Part shown: in pieces, positions 8,512 through 17,041 of the stretch
Layout: each line of letters starts with the position of its first letter
How positions within the stretch are numbered: position 1 is the stretch's first letter
Source: Pedobacter psychrodurus
Lineage (GTDB): Bacteria > Bacteroidota > Bacteroidia > Sphingobacteriales > Sphingobacteriaceae
Length of the DNA: 64,000 bases
Assembly (NCBI RefSeq): GCF_004331735.1
Contig: NZ_SJSO01000006.1
Span: forward strand, 124,001-188,000
Direction: 5' to 3'
The notes under the pieces: generated by a model
Told to the model about the DNA's origin: nothing
Seen by the model: the letters and a program-made list of their open reading frames with translations, nothing else
The model's database searches: none
Position numbers and translations under genes: made by a program

Positions 8512-10890
8512 CTAATTACTCCTCTTCCGCTCCTCCTCATTTCCCGGCTTCCGATCCTGCTGTTTAATTTTTTCATTGCCAAAATTATAGCGAAAGGTAA
8601 CCCTCAACTGGCGGTTATCATAATAGTTATTGTACTCCTGCCTGATGTTGTTGATCAAGCTATTAAAACGGTATCGATTTGTTTTTAAAACATCGGTGGC
8701 AGTAATGGCCAATTGTATTTTCTTGTTGAGCAATAATGCTTTTATACCCAAATCGAGGTTATATTGACTTTTATTTTGGTTAAGTCCATCAACCGTAGGA
8801 AATTGATACCAGAAACTTGCTTCACCCAAAATAGTTTTCGATGGGTTAAAAACAAACTGGTTTAATGTAGAAAAATAAGCGCCAAACCCATTCAGGTTAC
8901 TTAGGGTTTGCGCGATGCTAGAATTTGATACATTATAAAAAACATCAGCCTGATTGATACTCTCCCACCATTTGAAAACATTAAGCGTGATGGCATTGCT
9001 GAATTGATAATGGTTCCCGGTAATAAAGTTAACAGGTTTTGCCGCCTGAATATTGGTGCCTGCATCAATAAAATCAACATCATTAAAGCCATTTGTAACA
9101 TGACTAAATGATAATGTGCTCGTGAGGATATTATGGTAAGTATGCGAAATTTCGATATTATCGTTATACGACGGCTGTAAAAAAGGATTCCCTTCAGTGT
9201 AAGCATATTGATTACTGTACCAACGGAAAGGATTTAATTTGCGATAAGCTGGTCGGTTGATCCGGCGGCCATAATTAGCAGAAAAAGTGTTTTTATCGTT
9301 TGCGCGATAAACAATGTAAAGTGTAGGAAAAATACGAAAATACTCATTGCTATTCTGTTCATTAACCGATATACCATCAATCTGAGTATACTCTCCTCGT
9401 AGTCCAACCTGAAACCCCCACTGTTTTATGCTTTTATTATAGTTAACATAAAGGGCTTGCGTATTTTCCTGATAATTGAAAAGATTGGTTTGAGCCGGAT
9501 CTAACTCGTAAGCAATATTACGAACTTTGTAAAAAGCAAGATCACTCTGGTTGTTTACAAAGCTCAGTTTTGTACCGAAAGAGAACTTAAAGGTTTTATA
9601 GGGCAAGTCTACATCGGCTTTTAAGGTATATAAACCTATATTTTGTTTACTGGTAGATAGGTATTCGGCAAAGTAATCGGGAATGACTTCTCCATTTTGG
9701 GAATAACTTGTATTGTTAAAAAACCTGTTTTTATCATCACTGTATTTAAACCAATCGCCGTTTATGATCAGCTGTTTTCCTGTAGTATCTAAAGCTTGCT
9801 TTAAATAAACGTTGGCAGAATGATAATGGGATCTGATTTTGGCATTGGCGTCAGAATTCAGTACCGAATCTAAATTACCCGCTTTGTTATAAATCGTGGT
9901 TTTAATATTTTCTTCAGAATGGAAGTTGGTCAAGCCGCCGTTGTACGATAACCCCAATACTGTTTTTGGGGTGGCCTGGTAATCAATTCCGATCTGTTCG
10001 CTCGGTACCGTTCTAAAATTCCGGTCTTTATTTACAATATTCCAGGTTTGTGTGGGATAAAAAAAATCACTTTGTTCGAACGGCACAAGAGACCCTTTTC
10101 TGATATTAAAGTTTGTGGAAAGCGTAATCTTATTTTTCCGATAACTTAAATTTCCACCTGCAGATGCAGTTGGATAAGTAGCTTGTGTAAAAACTGTATT
10201 TATTGACCCTTTAAATCCTTCGGCCGTAGCTTTCTTTAGCACAATGTTGACTAAACCGTTATTTCCCTGTGCATCGTATTTTGCAGGTGGATTGGTAATC
10301 ACTTCAATCTTGGCGATATTGCCCGATGAAATTGATTTCAAATAATTCGACAGTTCATCATCCGATAAGGGTAACAATTTATCATTGATCATCACATTAA
10401 CCCCGCCTTTACCCACCAACGAAACCTTATCATTCAAAACCCGAACACCAGGCACTTTCGAAAGTAATTCCAATGCATCGGTTCCAATGGCAGAAATACT
10501 GTTTTCAACATTAAAAACCGTCCGATCGATCTGTTTTTCTATTAAAGCTTTTCTAGCATTGATCTGAACGTCGACAAGGGTATTCGAATGGCTCTGGAGT
10601 TGAATGTTGATTACAGTATCCTTTGTTAAGGTAAATAACTGGTTTACGGCTTTAAAATTCAGCGCTGAGAAAACAACCAAATATTTTCCAGTTTGTAGAT
10701 TTTTAAAAGCGTAAAAACCTAAACTATCTGTTTGGGTATAATTTACGCTGTTTTGAGAACCAGAAATTTTAACGGTAATAAATGATAAGGCCTTAAACTC
10801 TTGATCAGTTACCTTCCCTGAGAGGTTGAATTGGGCTCGAGAAGATAAAACAGAAAATAATGCAAGAAGAAAGAAAGGAAATTTCAGCAT
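8512..10890 (-). CDS. TonB-dependent-receptor-like outer-membrane beta-barrel protein
   Basis: The 792-residue protein has a signal peptide (LLALFSVLSSRAQ) and a carboxypeptidase-regulatory-like beta-sandwich at about 22-105 (LSGKVTDQEFKALSFITVKI). A plug-like domain follows at about 115-225 (LLSKVPGVRVL, IEVITNPPAKYDAQGNNGLVNIVLKK), then a long beta-barrel. This is the architecture of the Bacteroidota outer membrane beta-barrel family allied to SusC-type receptors. No SusD partner is present and no TonB box was recognised. Its ATG directly abuts the TAA of the upstream M56 gene (TAAATG), so it is the last gene of the blaI-M56-M56 operon and probably under BlaI control. Ligand unknown. Confidence 0.88.
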   Translation of the reverse strand: MLKFPFFLLALFSVLSSRAQFNLSGKVTDQEFKALSFITVKISGSQNSVNYTQTDSLGFYAFKNLQTGKYLVVFSALNFKAVNQLFTLTKDTVINIQLQSHSNTLVDVQINARKALIEKQIDRTVFNVENSISAIGTDALELLSKVPGVRVLNDKVSLVGKGGVNVMINDKLLPLSDDELSNYLKSISSGNIAKIEVITNPPAKYDAQGNNGLVNIVLKKATAEGFKGSINTVFTQATYPTASAGGNLSYRKNKITLSTNFNIRKGSLVPFEQSDFFYPTQTWNIVNKDRNFRTVPSEQIGIDYQATPKTVLGLSYNGGLTNFHSEENIKTTIYNKAGNLDSVLNSDANAKIRSHYHSANVYLKQALDTTGKQLIINGDWFKYSDDKNRFFNNTSYSQNGEVIPDYFAEYLSTSKQNIGLYTLKADVDLPYKTFKFSFGTKLSFVNNQSDLAFYKVRNIAYELDPAQTNLFNYQENTQALYVNYNKSIKQWGFQVGLRGEYTQIDGISVNEQNSNEYFRIFPTLYIVYRANDKNTFSANYGRRINRPAYRKLNPFRWYSNQYAYTEGNPFLQPSYNDNIEISHTYHNILTSTLSFSHVTNGFNDVDFIDAGTNIQAAKPVNFITGNHYQFSNAITLNVFKWWESINQADVFYNVSNSSIAQTLSNLNGFGAYFSTLNQFVFNPSKTILGEASFWYQFPTVDGLNQNKSQYNLDLGIKALLLNKKIQLAITATDVLKTNRYRFNSLINNIRQEYNNYYDNRQLRVTFRYNFGNEKIKQQDRKPGNEEERKRSN

Positions 10891-13074
10891 TTAGCGATTT
10901 AAGTCAGCACCATATAATTTGGCTTTTGTACTTTTTAGATCGAAATACATACTATCGGCCTTAACAACTTTATTATCATCCGAAATCATGGTTGCCTTAT
11001 TTACCATTACTGAGCTGTTATTTTTGTTATAAACAATTTTCGCTCCTGATAGCGTTGTTTTATTATACAACATCTTCGCATTTCCAAATAAATAAATTAT
11101 GGATTTATCTTTACTCATTTTGACTGAATCCTCGGCACTATACTCTATATTATCGTTTACATTTACCAAATTTTCCTTTTTATGGTCTGTATCGCCTAAA
11201 TTAACCGCATGATATTCGCCTTCGACATCTTTCATACTGAAAATCTTTCTGTTCAGGTCTAAAGTGAATAAAGTAGCTTTTACTATAGATTTTCCATCTA
11301 AACTTTTTAGGACGCCATTTTTTGCAATTATTTTATTATTGCCCTGATCAAATTCTATGTACTCGGCTTCCAATTTATTATTTAAAACCTCCATTACTCC
11401 ATTTTTCATGTAAGAAATCTTATTTTTTGTATCACCCGTTATCTTATAGAAGGAGATGATTTTAGGTTTAACCGGTTCTGAAACTTTGACTGGCTCATCT
11501 TTTACCGCAGCTACTTTCTGTTTCCCATCATTAAAATAAAACCTATTATAAAGTGTTTCATTTTTGATCAGATATTTTTTAGGTTCAGAATACAAAACAA
11601 TCATTTTATCAGTAGTATAGGTGTTCTTTGATATTAGTTTTTCGCCAATAAATTTCACCAACACCCGATCTCCTGTTTTAAAATTGTTATCCTTTATATT
11701 TTGCGGCTTAAGGTTTAAGTTGATGGTAAAAAGGCCATCATTTAAAACAATCTTTTCAATTTTATTATTGGCGCCTTTTTGTATCGATTTAATTTTTGAT
11801 GTAGCAAAACGGGCTTTATTTACTTCATACAGAAAGGCATATTTTTCAGGTTTATACTCATAAATTGAATTACCTTTTAAATCTTTTATGGTTTGAGGCA
11901 CGTAGGTAATTTCATCGATATTTTTAAATCTATCTGGCTCGCCAATTGGAGGAGGAGGTATCACATTGGGCACCACAAAAACATTTAATTCATCACCAAT
12001 TTTAATTTTTATGTCAACAAATCCTGATGATATTGTATAAATCTTATCTATAGCTTTTAACGTAAAAAATGATGATTCAAGATCTTTACGAGTTTTCACA
12101 ACTGTACCTTTTATCCATTTCCCATTAGAATAATCAAGGTGCGTTCGCTTGTTTTCAACCTTGTTGGAAAGTGCAACATCAACATACTCTACTGTAAAGC
12201 CATACACCAGCCCCAGTAATATCGGCAATGCCAATACATAAAATAGCTTTTTCATATTTTTTGATTTTTGGTTGAACAACATTTTAATGCGGTCTTTAAT
12301 AGGGCTCTTAACAAAGTTGTGGATCAGTGGCATATCACTTTTGGTAATAGCCAATTTTAATAAAAGATTGGCATATGCCTGATTACCAAAATCTGTAGAA
12401 GTGATTTCATCTGCCTCATATTCATGTTGCTGCTCTAAAGCTTTATCATATAAGTAAATAACAGGATTAAACCATAAAACTGCTTTAAAAACCATTAGAA
12501 TAATTTTATCTATCGAGTGGTATTGCCTGGCATGAACCTGTTCGTGTTTAAGCAAAACAGATAAATCGGTCGCACTTAAATCCTCATCATTTATAAAAAC
12601 ATAGTTAAAAAAGGAGCAGTTGGTAAAACCTGCTGTTTTGGTTATTAGCTTTAGGCCATCGTTATTTTGGGTGTAACTACCTGTGTGTTTAAGCAAGCCG
12701 AATAGCCGCCATAGGCAAGCAAACAATAAAAGTGAGGCTGTACCACCATAAATATAATACATCAACACCATCCAGTTGATTTTAGGCCTTACTTCTGGCT
12801 GGTACTCCACCATAATGGGCTGAATAAGCTGAACAGGTGCTTGAGTTCCGGATTTTATTTCAGGTATATCAGCCAGAACCTCAGTTTCCACTGCTGTTAT
12901 TTCGCGCTTAACTTCAAACTGCAAAGCCGGAATAATAAAACTCAACAATAGCGTAGTCAATAAATAAAAGCGGTTGATTTTAAAAAAAGTGAGTTTTCTT
13001 AAAACCACCAGATAAAAACCAAAGAACAACACCGTACATGCGGTAACTTTAAGCAGATAGGTTAACCATTCCAT
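10891..13074 (-). CDS. M56 (BlaR1-type) membrane metallopeptidase fused to an OstA/LptA-like C-terminal domain
   Basis: The 727-residue protein starts at an ATG. The N-terminal half is an M56 integral membrane peptidase: helices at about 5-25, 36-52 and 103-125, zinc motif HEQVH at 177-181, third ligand Glu218 in QQHEYEADE, and a further helix at 275-293. A long periplasmic part follows. Its last ~180 residues (from about 545) consist of repeated short strands such as KNGVMEVLNNKLEAEYIEFD, GNAKMLYNKTTLSGAKIVYN and VVKADSMYFDLKSTKAKLYG, which resemble the OstA/LptA fold of lipopolysaccharide transport proteins. BlaR1 relatives sense envelope signals and destroy BlaI-type repressors (family knowledge); what this one senses is unknown. 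It lies 12 bp after the M56-amidase gene and abuts the receptor gene. Confidence 0.85.
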   Translation of the reverse strand: MEWLTYLLKVTACTVLFFGFYLVVLRKLTFFKINRFYLLTTLLLSFIIPALQFEVKREITAVETEVLADIPEIKSGTQAPVQLIQPIMVEYQPEVRPKINWMVLMYYIYGGTASLLLFACLWRLFGLLKHTGSYTQNNDGLKLITKTAGFTNCSFFNYVFINDEDLSATDLSVLLKHEQVHARQYHSIDKIILMVFKAVLWFNPVIYLYDKALEQQHEYEADEITSTDFGNQAYANLLLKLAITKSDMPLIHNFVKSPIKDRIKMLFNQKSKNMKKLFYVLALPILLGLVYGFTVEYVDVALSNKVENKRTHLDYSNGKWIKGTVVKTRKDLESSFFTLKAIDKIYTISSGFVDIKIKIGDELNVFVVPNVIPPPPIGEPDRFKNIDEITYVPQTIKDLKGNSIYEYKPEKYAFLYEVNKARFATSKIKSIQKGANNKIEKIVLNDGLFTINLNLKPQNIKDNNFKTGDRVLVKFIGEKLISKNTYTTDKMIVLYSEPKKYLIKNETLYNRFYFNDGKQKVAAVKDEPVKVSEPVKPKIISFYKITGDTKNKISYMKNGVMEVLNNKLEAEYIEFDQGNNKIIAKNGVLKSLDGKSIVKATLFTLDLNRKIFSMKDVEGEYHAVNLGDTDHKKENLVNVNDNIEYSAEDSVKMSKDKSIIYLFGNAKMLYNKTTLSGAKIVYNKNNSSVMVNKATMISDDNKVVKADSMYFDLKSTKAKLYGADLNR

Positions 13075-13086
13075 AGCTATAATTGA

Positions 13087-14637
13087 TTAACAACCACGTT
13101 TCGAAAAAGCGACAAACCCATCTAAGATCAGGTTGCTGATTCTTCGGATATTTTTCTCCTGATTGATGTAATTAAGAGTTTTACTATCAGATATATTTCC
13201 AAGCTCAATTAAAACAGCAGGCACTTTAGATTCTCTGAGTAATAAAAGGCTTGCATTTTTTAATGAATCTCTTACTTCAAGTCCATTTTGCTGTTTTAAC
13301 TTGCTTAAAATACCAGCACCCAGATCTTCGGCCATTTTAATATTGCTGTTCAGTTTCGAAACATAAATTTCAATACCACTGAAGGGAACAGCCGCATTTG
13401 CAAGCGTTGCATTATGATGGATGGAAATAAAAGCCGTAGCGTCTTGTTTAGGCAAACGATCGCGAAGTGAGATAAACTGGTCGGAAGTTCTTGTTAAAAT
13501 CACCTTTATTCCTCTTTTTGCGGCTTCTTCTTTAAGGATTTTTACAGCTCTTAGGTTTAGGTCCTTTTCCTTTTGTCCATCTAAGCCACTTACAGCTCCA
13601 TCTTTTCCGCCATGACCGGCATCAATAATCAATGTTGGTTCTACTTCATTAAAGGCATTATTTGGATTAACCTTAATATTGCTATTTAAGTAGTTCATGG
13701 CATAAACATTTGGCTTTACTGGTGCATCTGTTGAAGCTAGATTTCCAGCTAATTTTTTCTCAACAATAATTTCTTTGCGGTTTATAAATGCCATACAGCA
13801 AATCATTAAAACCGGAATAATGGCTAAATAGGCAAGCTTTTGCAGCTTTGCGTTTGGTTCTTTGTACAACATCATGATTCTATTTTTTAGTGGAAGTTTA
13901 CTAAAACTATTAATGGCTAAATTTTTAGCTGGCATAGCCAGATTTAAAAGTAAAGAAGCATAAAGCTTCTTATCTGCAACCTTAGAAGTTTCACGGTCGG
14001 CCAGAAATTCGTGGTTATGATCAATGGCATTCCGCCAGAAATAAATTATGGGGTTAAACCAGAGGATTGCTGTTACGAGGTTAACCAAAAGCTTATCAAA
14101 AGCGTGCCACTGCTTTACGTGGACCGATTCGTGTTTAATTACCAGGTTCTTTTCTTCAAGCTGTAACGACGAGTCGACAATAATCTGGTTAAAAAAAGAA
14201 CAGTTTTTTATGGTTGATTTTGCATCAACCAAGATTACAGCTCCGCTCCTATCTATGGCATGTTTACGCAATTGGATCTGGATGCGTACCATCATAAAAA
14301 GCATTCTAAAAACAAGGGTGGCTAAAATTAAGCAGTAACCATACATGAGCAGTTGATTCCAGTTTAGGTTGTTAGTAACGCTGCCATCATCTATAAAATC
14401 CTGCTCAACAAAACCATCATTGCTGTACGCTATTTTTGACGGAATCTCCTGACTGGCTACTGTTACTTCGTGGCGATTTTCGATGGTAAGTGCTGGAATA
14501 ATAAAACTCAGCACCAACATTAATAGTAAGTAAGCACGGTTCAGGTTGAAAAACGTGAGTTTAGCTAATAATAACTTATAAGCAGCAAAAAATATGAGCG
14601 TACAGGCCGAAACCTTTAACAAATAAATTAAAATCAT
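13087..14637 (-). CDS. M56 (BlaR1-type) membrane metallopeptidase fused to N-acetylmuramoyl-L-alanine amidase
   Basis: The protein has 516 residues. Residues 1-285 form an M56 peptidase with helices at about 3-23, 36-51, 96-117 and 268-284, zinc motif HESVH at 169-173 and Glu210 in HNHEFLADRE. After a linker, residues about 335-512 form an Amidase_3 domain. Its expected zinc ligands are present: His342 (IIDAGHGG), Glu357 and His407 (ISIHHNA), with catalytic Glu478 (VLIELGN), so the amidase looks intact. Classical BlaR1 carries a penicillin-binding sensor at this place; here a peptidoglycan amidase replaces it. The ATG overlaps the blaI stop (ATGA), and the OstA-fused paralogue follows after 12 bp. 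Cleavage of the BlaI-like repressor by this protease is inferred. Confidence 0.9.
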   Translation of the reverse strand: MILIYLLKVSACTLIFFAAYKLLLAKLTFFNLNRAYLLLMLVLSFIIPALTIENRHEVTVASQEIPSKIAYSNDGFVEQDFIDDGSVTNNLNWNQLLMYGYCLILATLVFRMLFMMVRIQIQLRKHAIDRSGAVILVDAKSTIKNCSFFNQIIVDSSLQLEEKNLVIKHESVHVKQWHAFDKLLVNLVTAILWFNPIIYFWRNAIDHNHEFLADRETSKVADKKLYASLLLNLAMPAKNLAINSFSKLPLKNRIMMLYKEPNAKLQKLAYLAIIPVLMICCMAFINRKEIIVEKKLAGNLASTDAPVKPNVYAMNYLNSNIKVNPNNAFNEVEPTLIIDAGHGGKDGAVSGLDGQKEKDLNLRAVKILKEEAAKRGIKVILTRTSDQFISLRDRLPKQDATAFISIHHNATLANAAVPFSGIEIYVSKLNSNIKMAEDLGAGILSKLKQQNGLEVRDSLKNASLLLLRESKVPAVLIELGNISDSKTLNYINQEKNIRRISNLILDGFVAFSKRGC

Positions 14638-15002
14638 GACTTTGAATCTTGGTTAATGATCTTTTTAATTTCTTCTATATCTTTTTCACTTAGTTTTTCT
14701 TCTTTTACCATAAACGATAAAAGGCTGGTTGGAGAATTATCAAAATAACCTGAAAACAATTTTGAAAAGGTAGTTTTGGTATATTCATCTTTTGTAATCG
14801 CCGGAAAGTACTCGTAAGTTTTTCCATAGGCCTTATAATTAACATAACCTTTTTTCTCTAAAAGCCTAACAATTGAGGAGATGGTATTATAAGGTGGTTT
14901 AGGTTCTTCTTCCAGTTCATCAATAATATCTTTCACAAATGCCTTTTGCAGTTTCCATAAAACCTGCATAATACGCTCTTCTGCTTTAGTTAATTCTTCC
15001 AT
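14634..15002 (-). CDS. BlaI/MecI/CopY-family transcriptional repressor
   Basis: The protein has 122 residues from the ATG at 15002 (MEELTKAEERIMQVLW); the frame also opens at a TTG two codons earlier. The N-terminus is the winged helix-turn-helix of BlaI/MecI, with MQVLWKLQKAFVKDIIDEL and PPYNTISSIVRLLEKKGYV. The C-terminal part is a dimerisation domain ending IIKKIINQ-like. Such repressors block their own operon until an M56 partner cleaves them. Its stop codon overlaps the start of the M56-amidase gene (ATGA), giving translational coupling. A good promoter and several dyads lie directly upstream, consistent with autoregulation. Confidence 0.92.
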   Translation of the reverse strand: MEELTKAEERIMQVLWKLQKAFVKDIIDELEEEPKPPYNTISSIVRLLEKKGYVNYKAYGKTYEYFPAITKDEYTKTTFSKLFSGYFDNSPTSLLSFMVKEEKLSEKDIEEIKKIINQDSKS

Positions 15003-15005
15003 ACC

Positions 15006-15036
15006 CAAATCTATAACTTACTTTTCAGTTTTACAA
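15006..15036 (-). promoter_or_regulatory. Promoter of the blaI-M56 operon
   Basis: On the minus strand a -33 TTG (15034-15036) is followed after 20 bases by TAGATTTG (15006-15013), an exact match to the Bacteroidota TTG...TAnnTTTG consensus. The blaI ATG follows the -7 box after only three bases, so the transcript is probably leaderless or nearly so. Confidence 0.65.
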
Positions 15037-15069
15037 CTAAAAAACAAGTTATATTACTGAAAAATCAGT
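15012..15069. promoter_or_regulatory. Clustered dyads, candidate BlaI operator
   Basis: Three inverted repeats overlap or adjoin the promoter: TATAACTT/AAGTTATA (15012-15019 with 15046-15053), TTTTCAGT/ACTGAAAA (15022-15029 with 15056-15063) and ACTGA-AAAA-TCAGT (15056-15069). Their centres are 10 and 20 bases apart, close to whole helical turns. The position suits repressor binding. The known staphylococcal TACA/TGTA operator is not exactly present. Confidence 0.4.
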
Positions 15070-15120
15070 TTAAAAATACAACGGACTGATTAACAGGCAA
15101 ATAAATTATTTTATTTCTTT

Positions 15121-15480
15121 TAATTTGAAAACAAAAGGTTTGTGATTCTTGGCGAAGGAAGCCCTGCCATCCGCTTTATCCCGAAGCTAATTCAGTGCCG
15201 ATTTATCGGTAAAGAATCGGGATGTTCGCTGCTGTCAGGTTTATAATGAAGGGATTGCTCCTAGTGTGAGCCAAAGGCAGTTAACTGTAGTTTCTAAACC
15301 CGATCAAAGTGGTTCCGGTTCTTCACCGGAAGTAACGGAGAGCGGGACTGAAGCCCGCCAAAAGAACTGGACTGTTCATTTCCAAAAACTGTTGTAATTG
15401 TGTAGGAATAAATCTTTCCTCGACACCACTCCTGTTAAAATAGTGAATTTTAAAGATCCTTCACTGCGTTCAGGATGACA
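15121..15480. repeat. Dispersed repeat elements in the gap upstream of the blaI operon
   Basis: This gap of about 530 bp between blaI and the DUF1345 gene has no gene. A unit of roughly 250 bp with AAGCCCTGCCATCCGCTTTA and CTGTCAGGTTTA shares those blocks with the element at 40388-40607. Inside it the hairpins CCGGTTCTTCACCGG and GCGGGACTGAAGCCCGC are visible. A separate short hairpin unit at 15453-15480 (AGATCCTTCACTGCGTTCAG) is the reverse orientation of the GTCATCCTGA family. Confidence 0.65.
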
Positions 15481-15539
15481 AAAAATGTGACATGATAGAT
15501 CTCTCCACTTCGTAATGCTCCGGTCGAGATGACGATTTG

Positions 15540-16211
15540 TTATTTACTTAGCCCTGCCAGTGCATTAATGGTTAATGCTACAATAACCGTATTGAAGATA
15601 AAGGCAATTAAACTGTGCAAAAGGGAAAGCCGTCTGATCTCCCTGCTCGAAATTTCGACATCAGAAACCTGGAAAGTCATGCCCAGTACGAAAGAAAAAT
15701 AAGCAAAATCGATAAAATCGGGTTCATCATCACCAGGAAACTCCAGCCCAGCTCCTTTTTTATCAATATGTTTTTTCTTATCGCCGCCATAGTAAAGGTG
15801 CGCATAACGCATGCTAAATGTGGTGTGCACCAAAAACCACGATAAAAACATACCGGCAATGGCCACGACCAGATCGAGCGGCTCGATATCTTTATTAATT
15901 AACAGCAGAATTACAGCAAGCAAACCTGCAAAGGTAGATACCACTACAATGGCAAAAATTTCGCCCCGTGTTTCATCTTGCATTTTAGCCTTAAGATGTG
16001 TTTCGGCAGCTGAGGTATGAAAAAACATATACCAATGGAGGGTTATCAGGATCAAACAAAATACATCCCAACCCAACATGATATGCGTAAGCACACTCAT
16101 TTCAATAAAAAGCGATACCAAAAAAAAAGCAATCCCGGTGAATAAACTAATCAACAAAATAAACATTGCCGATCGTTTCTGGATGCCTTCTAACTTGGGT
16201 TCAACATTCAT
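15540..16211 (-). CDS. DUF1345 integral membrane protein
   Basis: The protein has 223 residues and five or six predicted membrane helices. The stretch FIDFAYFSFVLGMTFQVSD is the hallmark of the DUF1345 family. It starts at an ATG and lies three bases downstream of the methyltransferase stop codon, so the two genes are probably co-transcribed. The biochemical function of DUF1345 is unknown; it acts in the inner membrane. Confidence 0.85.
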   Translation of the reverse strand: MNVEPKLEGIQKRSAMFILLISLFTGIAFFLVSLFIEMSVLTHIMLGWDVFCLILITLHWYMFFHTSAAETHLKAKMQDETRGEIFAIVVVSTFAGLLAVILLLINKDIEPLDLVVAIAGMFLSWFLVHTTFSMRYAHLYYGGDKKKHIDKKGAGLEFPGDDEPDFIDFAYFSFVLGMTFQVSDVEISSREIRRLSLLHSLIAFIFNTVIVALTINALAGLSK

Positions 16212-16214
16212 TTT

Positions 16215-16997
16215 TTAAAATTTGAGCTTAAAATGTTCCTTTGCTTGTCCTTTTTTAAAGTAAACCAAACCGATCCAGAAAAGATCTACTGTTATCGTAA
16301 CGTCAGGGTGGTTTTTAATTTCTGCCCAGGCTTCTTTCATGCCTTCGCTCCAATAAATATCGTCAAAAATCAGCAGCGAATCTTCATTAATTTTAGGCAA
16401 GCACCATTTAAAATAATTCAGGGTAGCATCCTTACGGTGGTTACCATCAATGTAAACGAAATCTAAACTGGGTTGTTTGGCAATAACATCGGGCAGGATT
16501 AAATCAAAATTGCCCACATGAAGTTCGATATTCTCTAAATTTAGATCCTGGAAATTTTTCTTCGCCACTTCTGCCGTTTGCGGACAACCTTCTATAGTGA
16601 TGACTTCGGTCTGAGGGTTTGTTTTTGCAAGATAAGCGGTAGTAATGCCCAAACAGGTGCCCAATTCAATCGCACTTTTTGGGTGTGTATCTTTAGCTAA
16701 CCGATAAATAAGCTTGGCCAGCCTCGGACTTTTTAACGCATTCTTGGCAATCTCACTCACCTTCTTTGTACGGTTTTTATTGAGGTGAGAACCTGCTCCA
16801 AGGTCTGTAACAGTGATTATCGAATCGTCATTAAAAAGTTTTTTTCGCTGTTCTTCTATATTTTTGTATTCAGATTTGTCGGTAAAATCGTAAATTACCT
16901 CATCAGCGAGCCTGTACACGAATGGAGAGTGCGTTCCATGTCGGCTTTTTGCTGTTAAACGGTGTTTAAGGTAATCTGTAATAAATTGAAATAGCAT
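16215..16997 (-). CDS. Class I SAM-dependent methyltransferase (O-methyltransferase-like)
   Basis: The protein has 260 residues from the ATG at 16997 (MLFQFITDYLKHRLTAKSRHG); an upstream GTG extends the frame but overlaps the promoter. The SAM-binding motif I is KSAIELGTCLGITTAYLAK, followed by TIEGCPQTAEVAKKNF and the acidic VYIDGNHRKDATLNYF and LIFDDIYWSEGMKEAW. This arrangement fits the Methyltransf_24/catechol O-methyltransferase-like group. Substrate unknown. It heads a two-gene unit with the DUF1345 gene and is divergent from the SirB1-like gene. Confidence 0.85.
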   Translation of the reverse strand: MLFQFITDYLKHRLTAKSRHGTHSPFVYRLADEVIYDFTDKSEYKNIEEQRKKLFNDDSIITVTDLGAGSHLNKNRTKKVSEIAKNALKSPRLAKLIYRLAKDTHPKSAIELGTCLGITTAYLAKTNPQTEVITIEGCPQTAEVAKKNFQDLNLENIELHVGNFDLILPDVIAKQPSLDFVYIDGNHRKDATLNYFKWCLPKINEDSLLIFDDIYWSEGMKEAWAEIKNHPDVTITVDLFWIGLVYFKKGQAKEHFKLKF

Positions 16998-17004
16998 AAT
17001 ATTG

Positions 17005-17012
17005 CAAAAGTA
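17005..17012 (-). promoter_or_regulatory. Putative -7 box for the methyltransferase gene
   Basis: TACTTTTG on the minus strand, an exact TAnnTTTG match, lies seven bases before the ATG at 16997. This supports choosing that ATG over the upstream GTG, which would lie inside or upstream of the promoter. No clear -33 element was seen. Confidence 0.5.
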
Positions 17013-17041
17013 ATTAAACACTGCAAACGTAGGTATGTTTT

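Noticed and set aside
14048..14338. 96-codon plus-strand frame inside the M56-amidase gene
   Set aside because: Shadow of the M56 gene, whose zinc motif and helices are read on the other strand.
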